From contig JALWZT010000241.1 in NCBI GenBank assembly GCA_027002405.1, forward strand, positions 1-48,438: a DNA stretch of 48,438 nucleotides, in the 5' to 3' direction. Origin of the DNA: Anaerolineae bacterium. GTDB taxonomy: Bacteria; Chloroflexota; Anaerolineae; J102. The position numbers and the translations under genes are program-made. Under the pieces are notes generated by a model. It was not told the origin of the DNA and searched no databases. It saw only the letters and a program-made list of their open reading frames with translations. This document shows, piece after piece, positions 16,383 through 25,816 of this stretch. How positions within the stretch are numbered: position 1 is the stretch's first letter; every line of letters starts with the position of its first letter.

Positions 16383-17114
16383 TTACCCTCCGTTATCGTA
16401 GACACTCTCGCCCGCGCGTCGGGGGTGGAGCACGGGCTCATCGCTGATGATAAGGCCATCCCGTAGACGCACGATACGTCGGGTATGTTGGGCGATGATG
16501 GGCTCGTGGGTGACGAAGATGATGGTAATGCCTTGCTCTTCGTTCAATTGCTGGAAGATGCGCATGATCTCCGCGCCGGAGCGGGAATCCAGGTTGCCGG
16601 TGGGTTCGTCGGCCAGGATGATGCTGGGATGATTGACCAGGGCCCGGGCGATGGCCACCCGTTGTTGCTGGCCGCCTGAAAGCTCGTTGGGCCGATGATG
16701 GACTCGATCCGCCAATCCCACCTGTTCCAGCGCGGCCAGAGCCCGTTCCCGCCGGTGCTTTACCCCCGCGTAGATCAGGGGCAGCTCCACATTGGCCAGG
16801 GCCGAGGTGCGGGGCAGCAGATTGAAATTTTGGAACACAAACCCGATCTTGCGGTTGCGGATGTCGGCCAACTGGTCGTCATCCATGCTCCCCACATCCT
16901 CACCTTCCAGGTGATAGCGGCCACTGGTGGGCACATCCAACGCGCCCATGATGTTCATCAACGTGGATTTGCCCGAGCCCGAGGGGCCCATGATGGCCAC
17001 AAATTCCCCGGGGTAGACCTGCAACGACACCCCGCGCAGCGCGTGGACCTCCACCTGGCCCATGAGGTACACTTTGGTGATGTCCTCTAACTGGATCACC
17101 GGCTGCGTGCTCAT
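16383..17114 (-). CDS. MacB/LolD-type ABC transporter ATPase
   Basis: A 243-residue nucleotide-binding subunit. Walker A is GPSGSGKST at about 41-49, the Q-loop follows [11 protein letters not shown], the ABC signature is [15 protein letters not shown], Walker B is [12 protein letters not shown], and the switch histidine is in FVTHEP. The start at 17114 is preferred because GGAGG, inside the adaptor's last glycine codons, lies six bases upstream; 17120 would leave no spacing. The N-terminal [15 protein letters not shown] and the short length fit the LolD/MacB-N group. It pairs with the permease and adaptor on either side. Confidence 0.93.
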   Translation of the reverse strand: MSTQPVIQLEDITKVYLMGQVEVHALRGVSLQVYPGEFVAIMGPSGSGKSTLMNIMGALDVPTSGRYHLEGEDVGSMDDDQLADIRNRKIGFVFQNFNLLPRTSALANVELPLIYAGVKHRRERALAALEQVGLADRVHHRPNELSGGQQQRVAIARALVNHPSIILADEPTGNLDSRSGAEIMRIFQQLNEEQGITIIFVTHEPIIAQHTRRIVRLRDGLIISDEPVLHPRRAGESVYDNGG

Positions 17115-17116
17115 GA

Positions 17117-18556
17117 TCATCCTCCGCCGCCGAAGAACTGCTGACGCAGGATTTCACCGGTCTCCACCCGGCGGATGACCAACACATCCCCTTCTTCCAG
17201 ACCATCGACCACTTCGCTATACTGCTCGTTCCGCAAACCGAGCTCCACATACACCCGCGTGGGGATATCGTCCACCAGTTTTTCCACATAGGGCTTGCGA
17301 CTGGTCTCGTCCAGATGCATGACCCGGTTGGGAATGACCAGCACATTCTCGGCCCGTTGGGTGATGATGGAGACCGTCGCTGTCATACCGCTGCGCAAAG
17401 GCTGGTTCGTGGGGTCCAGGTTGATCACCACCTCGTAGGTATTGATGACCCCGCCTCCCACGGGCGTGCTGGTGGCCACCGGTGCGATGCGGCTCACCAC
17501 CCCGGTGAGCTGAGCATCGTCCAGGGCATCGACCGAGATCAACGCAGTCTGGCCTACCTGAATCTGGCCGATATCCAGCTCGTCCACGTTCAATTTGATG
17601 TGGAATCCTTCGGGGTCTGCGATGACCATGGCGGGTTGGCCTGGGGGAGGGAACTCGTTGGTGCGGATGTTAATCACGCCCACCACCCCATCGATGGGGG
17701 AAATGAGCTGGGTGTTCTGTAAGGCCAGCTCAGCAGCCTCCACCCCAATGCGGGCTTGTTCCACTTGAGCTTCTAGCACGGCCAGGTCTTCTGGGGTAGG
17801 CCCTTGTTGCAGGCGATGAAGGCTGGCTTCGGCCTGAGCCACAGCGGCCTCCGCGGCCGCGATCTGAGCCAAAGCCTGGGCTTTTTGGCTTTCGGTGGGC
17901 GGAGCCAGAGTCACTTCCAGATTCGCCTTAGCGGTTTCGTAATCAATGGTAGCTTGTTCCAACTGAATGGCCTGGGGTAACAAGCCTGCGTTGGGCAGAT
18001 GTGCGATCTGATCGTAGGCTTCTTGCGCGTGTTTCAGCGCGACCTCGGCCCGTTTCAGTTGGGCTTCTGCCACCCGGCGTTGGGCTGCAGAAGGGCCCTG
18101 GAGCAAAGCCTGGTACGCGGCCCGCGCGGCCTCGGCCTGAGCCCGGGCCGATTCCACCTGAGCCTGGGCTGCGGCCAGGTCCGCCTGGGAAACCGGGGCT
18201 TTGGCCTTGTTCAGATTGGCCTGGGCCAGGGCCAGCCCGGCCTGAGCTTGCTTCACCTGTAATTGCAGCTCATCATCTTCCAGCCGGGCCAGCAACTGCC
18301 CTTTGCTGACCGTGTCCCCGATATCCACCAGGATTTCGGCCACTTTGCCCGTGCCTTTGAACGCGAGCTTGACTTCCTGACTGGGTTCGATGATGCCACT
18401 GGCGGATACGGTGGCGTAGATGTCGCCTCGGGCCACGGTGTAGGTTTCATAGTCAGGTTTCGGGGGCTCTTTTTTCTGGTTGCCGTAATGATAAAGGGCC
18501 AACGAGCCGCCCACGACGACCACGAGGATGAGAAGAAGGGTTATCCAGCGACGCAT
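17117..18556 (-). CDS. HlyD/RND-type periplasmic adaptor (membrane fusion protein)
   Basis: A 479-residue adaptor that links a MacB-type transporter to the outside. A single N-terminal span lies at 5-24 ([18 protein letters not shown]). The first half-lipoyl motif is at about 50-85 ([37 protein letters not shown]). A long Ala/Gln-rich alpha-helical hairpin runs from about 92 to 270, interrupted near [10 protein letters not shown]. The second half-lipoyl and beta-barrel follow ([36 protein letters not shown]). A membrane-proximal domain with [16 protein letters not shown] ends in GGGG. It is the first gene of the adaptor-ATPase-permease set. Confidence 0.93.
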   Translation of the reverse strand: MRRWITLLLILVVVVGGSLALYHYGNQKKEPPKPDYETYTVARGDIYATVSASGIIEPSQEVKLAFKGTGKVAEILVDIGDTVSKGQLLARLEDDELQLQVKQAQAGLALAQANLNKAKAPVSQADLAAAQAQVESARAQAEAARAAYQALLQGPSAAQRRVAEAQLKRAEVALKHAQEAYDQIAHLPNAGLLPQAIQLEQATIDYETAKANLEVTLAPPTESQKAQALAQIAAAEAAVAQAEASLHRLQQGPTPEDLAVLEAQVEQARIGVEAAELALQNTQLISPIDGVVGVINIRTNEFPPPGQPAMVIADPEGFHIKLNVDELDIGQIQVGQTALISVDALDDAQLTGVVSRIAPVATSTPVGGGVINTYEVVINLDPTNQPLRSGMTATVSIITQRAENVLVIPNRVMHLDETSRKPYVEKLVDDIPTRVYVELGLRNEQYSEVVDGLEEGDVLVIRRVETGEILRQQFFGGGG

Positions 18557-18596
18557 AGGAGTTCCTTGAAGGGGGAATGATGAGGGCGGTGGAGTA

Positions 18597-18740
18597 GAGT
18601 AATCAGTGATCAGGAATCAGTAATCAGTGCGTTCAGTAGGTTGACTGTTTCTTGGTGTCTTTGTGCTCTTGGTGCCCTTTGTGGTTAAAGATTATCTGCG
18701 GGAATCCGCGTTGCGGAGCATCTGCGTGCATCAGCGTCCC
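18597..18740. repeat. Heptad and 9-11-mer arrays between adaptor and YIP1 genes
   Basis: An AGTAATC/AGTGATC heptad array is followed by TTTGTGNTC-type 9-mers and by CTGCGNNAAT/CTGCGTGCAT 10-11-mers. The order of the modules matches 8940-9150. Confidence 0.8.
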
Positions 18741-18749
18741 CATTTTCGT

Positions 18750-19490
18750 CTATCCAAAACCGAATAACCGCATGGCCAGGGTGGGGATGACATGGGCGCC
18801 CCCCAGGAAGAGGACATAGACCACCAAGACAAAGACCGCGCTGCCTCGTCCCAGCTTGCCTACCGCTCGCAGCAACAGGTAGATCAGCACCAAATGCCAC
18901 AGGTTAAAGAGGTCCACCTGGCTGGCCAGCATGTAGAGGGGATTTTTACTATCCTGGATGGGGTCCCCCGTGGCTACCAAGAAGGAAAGGCCCTGGTTCA
19001 CCATCAAGGTGCCCGAATAAAGCACCCAGGCCGACTGCACCAAAGGCCGCAAAGCCAATGGCAGCCAGGACCAGGCCACCGCGGGCCAAAGGACACCGGC
19101 CTTGACAGGGCGCCCCAGCAAAGCGATGCCGAAATACAGAATGATCATGGCAAAGATCCAGGCCGTTACCAAAGCCGCCACCAAGGAGAGAGAAGAGGTC
19201 AACAGAATGAACGCGGGCTGAAAGAAACGGGTCATCGCGGCCCGCGCGGCCTCGGCCTGATCCGGAGGCATCGCGCTAAGCTGCTGAAGTGCGGCTTTCT
19301 TGGCCTGTTCCGCCAACAAGTCTTTGGAAACGGCCACCTGTACAATGGGCAAAAGCAATGCCAACAACGCGGGCAGCCACCAACTGCGAGATGGCGCCTC
19401 GGCCAGATGCTCAAAGGCCCGCCGAGGGGCTGTGAGCACATCCCACAATAAAGACCACCAGGGAAGGGAAGATGAGGGCTGGGTTGTCAT
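18750..19490 (-). CDS. YIP1-family membrane protein
   Basis: A 246-residue membrane protein with about five hydrophobic spans and the YIP1-type layout (SLLWDVLTAPRRAFEHLAEAPSRSWWLPALLAL near the start). The start at 19490 gives MTTQPSSS; the 14-residue extension to 19532 has no support. In Chloroflexota and Bacillota such proteins often sit in front of adaptor-ATPase-permease sets, as here, where the adaptor gene begins about 190 bases downstream on the same strand. A role in assembly or signalling for that transporter is inferred from position only. Confidence 0.75.
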   Translation of the reverse strand: MTTQPSSSLPWWSLLWDVLTAPRRAFEHLAEAPSRSWWLPALLALLLPIVQVAVSKDLLAEQAKKAALQQLSAMPPDQAEAARAAMTRFFQPAFILLTSSLSLVAALVTAWIFAMIILYFGIALLGRPVKAGVLWPAVAWSWLPLALRPLVQSAWVLYSGTLMVNQGLSFLVATGDPIQDSKNPLYMLASQVDLFNLWHLVLIYLLLRAVGKLGRGSAVFVLVVYVLFLGGAHVIPTLAMRLFGFG

Positions 19491-19568
19491 GATGCTGGCC
19501 TCAAAAAAGGAAGAGGGAATGAAAAGGAACATAGCTGCTATGGGAGCGCAGTCACCATAAGCAATGGC

Positions 19569-19983
19569 TCACCACATCACAACAGAATAGGACGCAGATT
19601 TCCGCAGATATTCGTCATGCTGAGCGACCGAAGGGAGCGAAAGCCTGCCCTGAGGAATCGAAGGGCATCTAGCGAGCGAAGCGAGCGCCATGCCGTGGTT
19701 TTTGCGCTTCGCTAGATTCCCTTCGGCTGCGCTCAGGGCATGCCTCGGTCGCCTCGCTCCCTCGGAATGACGTCGCAAGGTTCTATTTTCAAAGCGGTCG
19801 CCACGAACGGCAGTTCGCCGATACGGATGAAAACATCTCGCGGCCAGGGCGGCGTGACTCGTATTCCGTATTGCGTATTGCGTAACGACTGGACGGAATA
19901 CGCAATACGAACCTTTGCCGCCTCGCCCAACGTGGGTCTGGCGCTCTTAATCCTAATCCTGATCCGAATCCTATTTACATAGC
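19569..19983. repeat. Long hairpin module and a heptad-hairpin scaffold unit
   Basis: 19615-19785 is a long imperfect hairpin (TCATGCTGAGCGACCGAAGG on one arm, CTCGGTCGCCTCGCTCCCTC on the other) enriched in GCGAGCGAAGCGAGCGC. 19788-19983 is an inverted scaffold unit with the GTATTSC/GSAATAC heptad hairpin core (19861-19912), short AATCCT hexamers and the edge TTTACATAGCAG. Other copies of this unit at 313 and 3802 have the same core but no hexamers. Confidence 0.85.
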
Positions 19984-20477
19984 AGGCCTTATATCCAGTA
20001 CGCATGAAATCCGAGGAAGGTTGCAAGGTCAGGACCGCGGCATGGGAAGTTGCAATACGCCGCAGGACATCCAAAGCCTATTATAACGCAGGGGGACACG
20101 GAGAGAAACCCCGACTTTTGCTTTGAAACTGAAGTCTGACGAAAAGGATTTTGTTCCCTCAAAAACGGTATTTTATCCGCAGATTACGCAGATTTTCGCA
20201 GATGATTTTTATTTTGATTTTATCTGCGTGAATCTGTTTCTATCAGCGTTCATCTGCGTCCTCTATTTTCAGGCCAGCTCGCGCCGATACCGAAGAAAAC
20301 ATCTCGCGGCCAAGTTGGCGCGGGAAGCCAAGTACGTGATGCGTAATGCGTAATGCGTGATGCGTAATGACCTCACGTTTCACGTTTCACGCATCACGTC
20401 CGCTACTGCCTCGCTCAACGTTGTCCTGACGATCCTCAATCCTAATCCTGATCCGAATCCTATTTACATAGCAGATT
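19984..20477. repeat. Intergenic DNA and a further scaffold unit
   Basis: 19984-20160 shows no gene or clear repeat. 20168-20262 is a CGCAGATT/ATCTGCGTNNAT array in both orientations. 20270-20475 is an inverted scaffold unit with a GTAATGC/CACGTTT heptad hairpin, hexamers and the edge TTTACATAGCAG, ending three bases before the metal-binding lipoprotein's stop. Confidence 0.8.
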
Positions 20478-21428
20478 TCATGAACCACTGCCCGCGGTGG
20501 CCGCTTGCACGATGGCCCGGACGTTGTATCGCATCATGTCCAGGTAGGTGGCCGCGGGACCATCCGGCCCGCTCAAGGAGCCGGTATAGATGGGAATAAG
20601 CGCCACGCCCGTATCCGCGGCGACCTGTCGCGCCAATTGGGGATTCACCGTGTTGCCGACCAGCACAGCCCGCACGCCCAAAGCTCGGATCGCATCCTCC
20701 AATTGAGCCAATTCCTGGGCCGAAGGCTGGGCCATGGAACTGTACGCGGGAATAATGGCCCCCACCTGCTCGATCCCATAACGGCGGGCAAAGTAGCTAA
20801 ACACCTTGTGATCCGTGACCACCTTGAGGGGGAGCAAGGGTTCGATCTGCGCTCGGATCCAGGCATCCAGCGCTTGCAACTCCTGGCGATAAGCCTCGGC
20901 CCGGGCATGATAATCGGCCGCATGCGCGGGATCAACCTGGCTCAACGCCTGTTCGATGTTCTGAGTCCAGATCACCACATTGTTGGGATCCATCCAGGTG
21001 TGGGGGTCGATATGATGATGTTCGTCGGGGTGCGCTTCCTGTTCCTGCGCGGCTTCATCAAACGCGATGGGCTCCACCCCATCGGAAACAGCAATGATGC
21101 GGCCTTTCTTCGCCGTGCTTTCCAAAATGGGAAGCAAACTCTCTTCCAGGTCAAACCCATTGACGAAGATGATATCCGCGTCGGCCAGGGCCGCGATCTG
21201 CTGGGGGCTGGGCTCGTAACCATGAGGGTCCGCGCCCGCGGGGATGAGCGTGACCAGGTCGATGTGATCATCCCCAATCTGCTGCACCACATCAGCAATG
21301 ATGGAGGTGGTAGCGACGACTCGGACGCGAGGGGTCCCCGCGGTGGGGGTTTTGGAAGGACTGCACCCCGCGGTGAAAATGAAAAGCGAGATGAGAAATA
21401 GCACCCAGAGATAACGAGGAGCACGCAT
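20478..21428 (-). CDS. Metal ABC transporter substrate-binding lipoprotein (ZnuA/TroA-like)
   Basis: A 316-residue cluster A-I binding protein for Zn or Mn. A lipobox (FTAGC, Cys22) ends the signal peptide. Candidate metal ligands are H69 in AGADPHGYEPSP, the His in IDPHTWMDP, the His in KVVTDHKVFSYFA, and an Asp/Glu near the C-terminus (GPAATYLDMM). The loop HPDEHHHIDPH is the short His-rich loop of zinc-type proteins. The helix KKGRIIAVSDGVE and QPSAQELAQLEDAIR fit the family. I preferred 21428 over 21452 because the signal peptide starts there. No permease or ATPase gene is nearby, so it would have to dock onto a transporter encoded elsewhere. Confidence 0.88.
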   Translation of the reverse strand: MRAPRYLWVLFLISLFIFTAGCSPSKTPTAGTPRVRVVATTSIIADVVQQIGDDHIDLVTLIPAGADPHGYEPSPQQIAALADADIIFVNGFDLEESLLPILESTAKKGRIIAVSDGVEPIAFDEAAQEQEAHPDEHHHIDPHTWMDPNNVVIWTQNIEQALSQVDPAHAADYHARAEAYRQELQALDAWIRAQIEPLLPLKVVTDHKVFSYFARRYGIEQVGAIIPAYSSMAQPSAQELAQLEDAIRALGVRAVLVGNTVNPQLARQVAADTGVALIPIYTGSLSGPDGPAATYLDMMRYNVRAIVQAATAGSGS

Positions 21429-21479
21429 AGTGGTTGATGGTGATCGTGACATGGGCGGTGAAAGATAGGAATGGGAGGC

Positions 21480-22140
21480 TGTTCCGTAAATAGGATCAGG
21501 ATTAGGATTGAGGATTGTCAGGCCGAGGTTAGGCGCGGGCAGGAGTAATCAGTGATCAGTCATCAGTAATCAGTGTTCAGTCTTCAGTGTTCAGTAGCGC
21601 CGAGGCTAGAAACAACGCCCCTGCGGGAGTAGCCGGAATTATCCGGCGCCGTTTTATAGCCCGGCGACTTCATCGCCGGGCGGGCTGGTGTGGCAGATGC
21701 TACTTCGGTCAGCTAGACAACGCCAAATGTCTGCTATGTAAATAGGATTCGGATCAGGATTAGGATTGAGGATCGCCAGGTCCACGTTGAGCGAGGCACC
21801 AACGGGCGTGATGCGTGAAATGTAAAACGTGAGAGCCTTACGCATCACGCATTACGCATCACGTGCTCGGCTTCCCGCGCCAACGTGGCCGCGAGATGTT
21901 TTCATCCGTATCGGCGAGCTGCCGTTCGGGGTGACTGCTTTGTAAATAGGATTCGGATCAGGATTAGGATTGCGGATCGCCAGGTCCACGTTGAGCGAGA
22001 CGACAACGGGGGTGATGCGTGAAACGTGAAACGTGAGAACCTTACGCATCACGCATTACGCATCACGTTTCACGGCCCGCCAGCCTGGCCGCGAGGCGTT
22101 TTCATTAGTATCGGCGCGCTGCCGCGCGTGGCGCTTATTA
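21480..22140. repeat. Heptads, GC hairpins and two tandem scaffold units
   Basis: 21546-21598 is an AGTNATC/AGTGTTC heptad array. 21610-21690 holds the GCCGGAATTATCCGGCGCC and GCCCGGCGACTTCATCGCC hairpins. Complete scaffold units begin at 21731 and 21935 (period 204), with TAGGAT hexamers, ACGTGAA heptad hairpins and GAGCTGCCGTTC/GCGCTGCCGCGC small hairpins. Nothing in 21429-22240 supports a gene. Confidence 0.85.
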
Positions 22141-22241
22141 GATGTGTCTACCCATTTAGATGCAGCGGGGTTACACATGGATATGAGGGGTTGGGACGGC
22201 CCCGCGCCACCCATTGATTTCCAAAGCGCCCCTCCCTTGTG

Positions 22242-22247
22242 TATAAT
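22242..22247 (+). promoter_or_regulatory. TATAAT -10 box of a probable leaderless transcript
   Basis: TATAAT ends seven bases before the ATG at 22255, where a transcript start is expected. No good -35 at the right spacing is seen (TTTCCA lies 18 bases upstream). The ATG at 22246 overlaps the box and is therefore unlikely to be the start. Confidence 0.5.
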
Positions 22248-22254
22248 GACCATG

Positions 22255-22566
22255 ATGAGCAGTCTCACTTTAACCTGGGCCCGGGGGTTCTGGCGCGCGG
22301 TGCGTGCCAAAGCCTCTGCGCGCGTCGCGTTTGGCGGGGATGAAAACCGCCTGGTCGAAGTCTATCGCGCGGCCAATGAACTGGAAGCCGCGCTGGTGGT
22401 GGCTTTGCTGGATAGCGAAGGCATTCCTGCTGTCACCAGCGGGGAGGCCGTGGGGAGCATCTATGGCATGCAGGTCGGTCCTTTGGCCGAAGTCCGCATC
22501 CTGGTGAAACGGGCGTGGGCGCCTCGGGCTCGCCAACTCATTGAAGAACGTCATCTCGGTCTATGA
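22255..22566 (+). CDS. DUF2007-type putative signal-transducing protein
   Basis: A 103-residue protein. The core ENRLVEVYRAANELEAALVVALLDSEGIPAVTSGEA, followed by MQVGPLAEVRILVKRAWAPRARQLIE, matches the DUF2007 domain: a small ferredoxin-like fold with a 'V-Y-x-A ... E-A-x-x-x-x-x-L-x-x-x-G-I' pattern, found alone or fused in many bacteria with no established role. The N-terminal 25 residues are basic and hydrophobic. The start at 22255 agrees with a leaderless transcript from the TATAAT box. It overlaps the next gene by ATGA. Confidence 0.75.
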   Translation: MSSLTLTWARGFWRAVRAKASARVAFGGDENRLVEVYRAANELEAALVVALLDSEGIPAVTSGEAVGSIYGMQVGPLAEVRILVKRAWAPRARQLIEERHLGL

Positions 22567-23423
22567 AACTCCATCAACCCGCCGCCCGTCTCCTTATCCC
22601 CGATGCCATGGCCGAAACCGAAGCCCTGGCCCGGACCACCCATCTGGCCATTGCCGCGCATCAGGATGACATCGAAATCATGGCCGCGCATGGCATCCTG
22701 GCCGGCTTTGGGCGCTCCGATACCTGGTTCACCGGGGTGGTTATGACCAACGGGGCAGGAAGCCCTCGCGATGGCCTTTATCGCCACCTCACCGATGACC
22801 AAATGCGCCGCATCCGTGCCCGAGAACAAGAAAAAGCCGCCATCCTGGGGGAGTACGCGGCTCAATTTTTGCTGGATTATCCCAGTGCCGTAGTCAAAGA
22901 CCCGACAGCCCAGGCCCCGGTGGCAGACCTGGTCGCCATCTTGCGCGCCACCCGGCCCCACACGGTCTATACCCATAATCCCGCGGATAAACACGATACC
23001 CATATCGGCGTCCTGCACAAAACCCTCGCCGCCATCCGTCAGCTTCCGCCCGAACAGCGGCCCCAACGCCTGTACGGCTGCGAAGTGTGGCGGGACCTGG
23101 ATTGGATGCTGGATGAGGATAAAGTCGTGCTGGATATCTCCCAGGCCGAACATCTGCAAATGGCCCTCATCGCGGTGTTCGATTCTCAAATCCGGGGCGG
23201 GAAGCGCTACGACCTGGCCACCCTGGGGCGACGTCGGGCCCATGCCACCTACAGCGCCTCCCATGCCACGGACCAGGCCACCCTCCTCACGTATGCCATG
23301 GACCTCACCCCTCTGATTCAGGACGATACCCTGGACCTGATCACCCTGACCATGCACCATATCCAACGATTCGCGGATGATGTACGGGCGCGGCTCCAAC
23401 GCATGATGGGGGAGGACGGATGA
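22563..23423 (+). CDS. PIG-L/LmbE-family zinc deacetylase
   Basis: A 286-residue protein of the PIG-L family, which removes acetyl groups from N-acetylglucosaminyl lipids or sugar conjugates, often in mycothiol- or bacillithiol-type pathways. The metal motif AAHQDDIEI gives H33-x-D-D36, the family's A-H-P-D-D with Gln in place of Pro. The third ligand is in THNPADKHDTHIG. SAREQEKAA-type helices (RAREQEKAAILGEYA) and RRPHTVYTHN fit. It is translationally coupled to DUF2007 upstream and tmk downstream, both by 4-base overlaps. The substrate is unknown. Confidence 0.85.
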   Translation: MKLHQPAARLLIPDAMAETEALARTTHLAIAAHQDDIEIMAAHGILAGFGRSDTWFTGVVMTNGAGSPRDGLYRHLTDDQMRRIRAREQEKAAILGEYAAQFLLDYPSAVVKDPTAQAPVADLVAILRATRPHTVYTHNPADKHDTHIGVLHKTLAAIRQLPPEQRPQRLYGCEVWRDLDWMLDEDKVVLDISQAEHLQMALIAVFDSQIRGGKRYDLATLGRRRAHATYSASHATDQATLLTYAMDLTPLIQDDTLDLITLTMHHIQRFADDVRARLQRMMGEDG

Positions 23424-24040
23424 CCTTTATCACCTTCGAAGGGGTGGAAGGCAGCGGCAAAACCACCCAGATCCGTCTGTTGATGGCATGGCTGCAAGCA
23501 CAACATGATCGGGTTTTGCTCACCCGAGAGCCGGGGGGGACCCACATTGGTGAGCAGATTCGGGCGATTCTGCTGGACCCGGCCCATACCGCCATGACCC
23601 CCGAAGCGGAGATTTTGCTTTTTTCCGCGGCCCGGGCCCAAATCGTGCGCGAGCTCATTCGCCCGCGCCTGGCAGAAGGTTGGATTGTCATTTGCGACCG
23701 CTTCGCGGATAGCACCCTCGCCTACCAGGGTTACGGACACGGCCTCCCCCTGGAAGACCTGCGCCGTATCACTGAATTTGCCACGGGAGGGCTGAAACCC
23801 GACCTGACGGTGTATCTGGACCTGGATGTGGAGATCGGGCTGCGCCGCAAAGCGGGCACGGAGGAGTGGAATCGGATGGAAGCGCAGACCCTCGCGTTTC
23901 ATCAGCGGGTCCGCGCCGGGTATCTGGCTTTGGCCCGGGCCGAACCCCACCGATGGCTCGTCCTGGATGCCACCCAACCCATCGATGTCATTCAAGCGCA
24001 CATCCGGGCCCGGGTCAGGGAATTCCTTCATGGAGCTTGA
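23420..24040 (+). CDS. tmk: Thymidylate kinase
   Basis: Phosphorylates dTMP to dTDP in dTTP synthesis. At 206 residues it has the family's normal length. The P-loop is FEGVEGSGKTTQ at about 4-15, the DR(F/Y/H) motif is CDRFADSTLAYQGYG at about 92-106, and the lid contains GLRRKAGTEEWNRME. LTREPGGTHIGEQIR is the usual substrate-binding segment. It overlaps the PIG-L gene by four bases and converges with the reductase gene, overlapping its 3' end by 26 bases. Confidence 0.95.
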   Translation: MTFITFEGVEGSGKTTQIRLLMAWLQAQHDRVLLTREPGGTHIGEQIRAILLDPAHTAMTPEAEILLFSAARAQIVRELIRPRLAEGWIVICDRFADSTLAYQGYGHGLPLEDLRRITEFATGGLKPDLTVYLDLDVEIGLRRKAGTEEWNRMEAQTLAFHQRVRAGYLALARAEPHRWLVLDATQPIDVIQAHIRARVREFLHGA

Positions 24041-25190
24041 ACATCCGCCGGGGGGTGACCGGAAAGTATTGGGGGCGCATCCAGGCCATGAGAGAAAAAA
24101 GCTGAGGCGCGATCCGCCATAGTCCCCGGGTGACCCCCGGCCAGCGGAGACTCCCAAAGGCAAGCCGCGCGCCCAAACGCCGCGGCCAGAGCTGCCGTAA
24201 ACAGGGATCCTGCCGTACCCGTTCACCGTAATCCCGAAACTGCCAGTCATCCGTTGCCCAGGCGGCATTCAGGGTTTGTGCGGCCACCCGCCCATAGGCC
24301 AGGGCAAAGCTGATCCCTTCCCCCAACAGGGGATCAACCCCGGCCGCGTCCCCGGCCAACAGCACCCGAGGCCGTGCCGGAGGCATGCCAGGGTCAAGCC
24401 AATGGATGGGATGGCCTTGCAGGGGGTAATCTTCCAGGCTGACGCCCCGAGGGGCCAGCATCTGGGCCAATATCTGGGGCAAGGGGATGGGGGGGCGGCG
24501 CGAGAGGAATTGACTGTCGAAAATCCCCCGATTCATCATGGCCGAGCCATCCACCCAACTGGGGAAATCCCAATAGTATCCCTGTACCCCCATATCCAAC
24601 ACATCCCAGTCGAAAAGCGCGATCCCCTCCCGAAAATAAGGATGATCCGGCTCCACCCCGGTCCGCACCTCCAATAAGCGGGCTTTGTGCCCGCGCCCCC
24701 ACTTCAAAAACCGGCGCACGGCGCTGTTGGAGCCATCGGCAGCGACCAAGGCCCGGGCCCGCAGGAGGCCCTGAGAAGTATGCGCGGTGACCCCTTGCTC
24801 GTCGATTTCCACGCCGGTCAGAACCACCCCTTCCTGGATCTGAACCCCTTGAGATCGGGCCTTTTCTGCCAGCCAGGCATCGAACAGGGCACGGTCCACC
24901 ACCTGGATCGCAGGACGGCCGCGAAGGGCGTAATGGTGTCGGCGATAACGCAAACGAAGCTCATAAACCGAAACATGAGGGAGGGTGACCTCCAGGCCCA
25001 GGTTGTGCAGGATGTCCAGAGCCAGGGGGGTGAGTCCACCGCCGCAAAGTTTTTGCCGGGGGTAATGGGCTTTTTCCAAAACGATCATGCGCTCGGCCCA
25101 TCGTGCATCCTGTCGCACCAGATGCCAGGCGGTGGAAAGCCCGGCCGGGCCGCCGCCAACAATGAGCACATCGACATCGTAATAAGTCAT
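24015..25190 (-). CDS. Geranylgeranyl reductase-family FAD oxidoreductase
   Basis: A 391-residue flavoprotein of the geranylgeranyl reductase/FixC group, which reduces isoprenoid double bonds (for example menaquinone or polyprenyl side chains). The FAD GxGxxG is LIVGGGPAGLSTAW near residue 9. The family signature PRQKLCGGGLTPLAL at about 45-59 carries the redox-active-type Cys. RALVAADGSNSAVRR is the DG motif, and VLLAGDAAGVDPLLGEGISFALAYG is the second FAD motif. An alternative is halogenase-like or other p-hydroxybenzoate hydroxylase-type enzymes, but the CGGG motif favours the reductase. TATAAT on the minus strand ends ten bases before the ATG, suggesting a leaderless or near-leaderless transcript. 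Confidence 0.82.
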   Translation of the reverse strand: MTYYDVDVLIVGGGPAGLSTAWHLVRQDARWAERMIVLEKAHYPRQKLCGGGLTPLALDILHNLGLEVTLPHVSVYELRLRYRRHHYALRGRPAIQVVDRALFDAWLAEKARSQGVQIQEGVVLTGVEIDEQGVTAHTSQGLLRARALVAADGSNSAVRRFLKWGRGHKARLLEVRTGVEPDHPYFREGIALFDWDVLDMGVQGYYWDFPSWVDGSAMMNRGIFDSQFLSRRPPIPLPQILAQMLAPRGVSLEDYPLQGHPIHWLDPGMPPARPRVLLAGDAAGVDPLLGEGISFALAYGRVAAQTLNAAWATDDWQFRDYGERVRQDPCLRQLWPRRLGARLAFGSLRWPGVTRGLWRIAPQLFSLMAWMRPQYFPVTPRRMFKLHEGIP

Positions 25191-25200
25191 CGTGCTGCCT

Positions 25201-25206
25201 ATTATA
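25201..25206 (-). promoter_or_regulatory. TATAAT -10 box before the reductase gene
   Basis: Perfect -10 hexamer on the minus strand, ten bases before the ATG at 25190. The expected transcript start is within a few bases of the start codon. The -35 is weak. Confidence 0.5.
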
Positions 25207-25219
25207 CTGGGGACCCCAT

Positions 25220-25665
25220 AACGATGAAAATAGGACGCAGATTGACGCAGATGCTTCGCAACGCAGATGCACGCAGATAATCTTTAGTCTTTAGTCTTTA
25301 GTCTTTAGTCTTTAATCTTCGTGACTCTACTTTCATCGCAGGCACCACGCGCGGCGGCTCGCCGATACGGACGAAGTGGCCCTATTTTTGGGCGTTCTCT
25401 AACCGACCGGGGTGGCGTCTGCCACGCCCGCCCGCCCGGCGATGAAGTCGCCGGGCTATAAAACGGCGCCGGATAATTCCGGCTAAGCCCCGGAGGGGCG
25501 CTGTTTCTTCTGCTCGGCGCTACTGAACACTGAACACTGGATGCCTGATCCCTGACTCCCCCGCGGAAAGGGTACTTACCGCAGAGAACGCAGAGGACGC
25601 AGAGTCAACTGAACACTGATTACTGATAACTGATCACTGATTACTGATTTACGGAACGCCCTCTC
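25220..25665. repeat. Dense stack of short-period arrays
   Basis: In order: CGCAGAT 10-11-mers (25234-25278), a TTTAGTC heptad array with five copies (25281-25318), small hairpins (GCGCGGCGG, CGGCGATGAAGTCGCCGGGC), a CACTGAA heptad array (about 25523-25545), CGCAGAGNA 9-mers (25580-25605), and a TGATNAC heptad array (about 25615-25648). There is no gene. Confidence 0.85.
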
Positions 25666-25676
25666 CAAAGGAGGAT

Positions 25677-25706
25677 TTGCTCTCCGACTATAAGATAGCT
25701 TACAAT
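25677..25706 (+). promoter_or_regulatory. Candidate promoter for the sugar-binding protein gene
   Basis: TTGCTC at 25677 and TACAAT at 25701 are 18 bases apart. The leader to the start codon is about 105 bases and contains a small GGCC-GAGA-GGCC hairpin. Confidence 0.35.
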
Positions 25707-25816
25707 AAAGGCCGTAATGAAAGGCCGAGAGGCCATCTTTCGTCTTTCATGCTTATCCAATCCCCCTGTTCGGCAAGGATGCCGGACTCCCTTCGTTTTT
25801 CCAAGGAGGAAAAATC

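Noticed and set aside
22033-22254. N-terminal extension of the DUF2007 protein
   Set aside because: The frame runs through a scaffold repeat, and the TATAAT box lies inside it.
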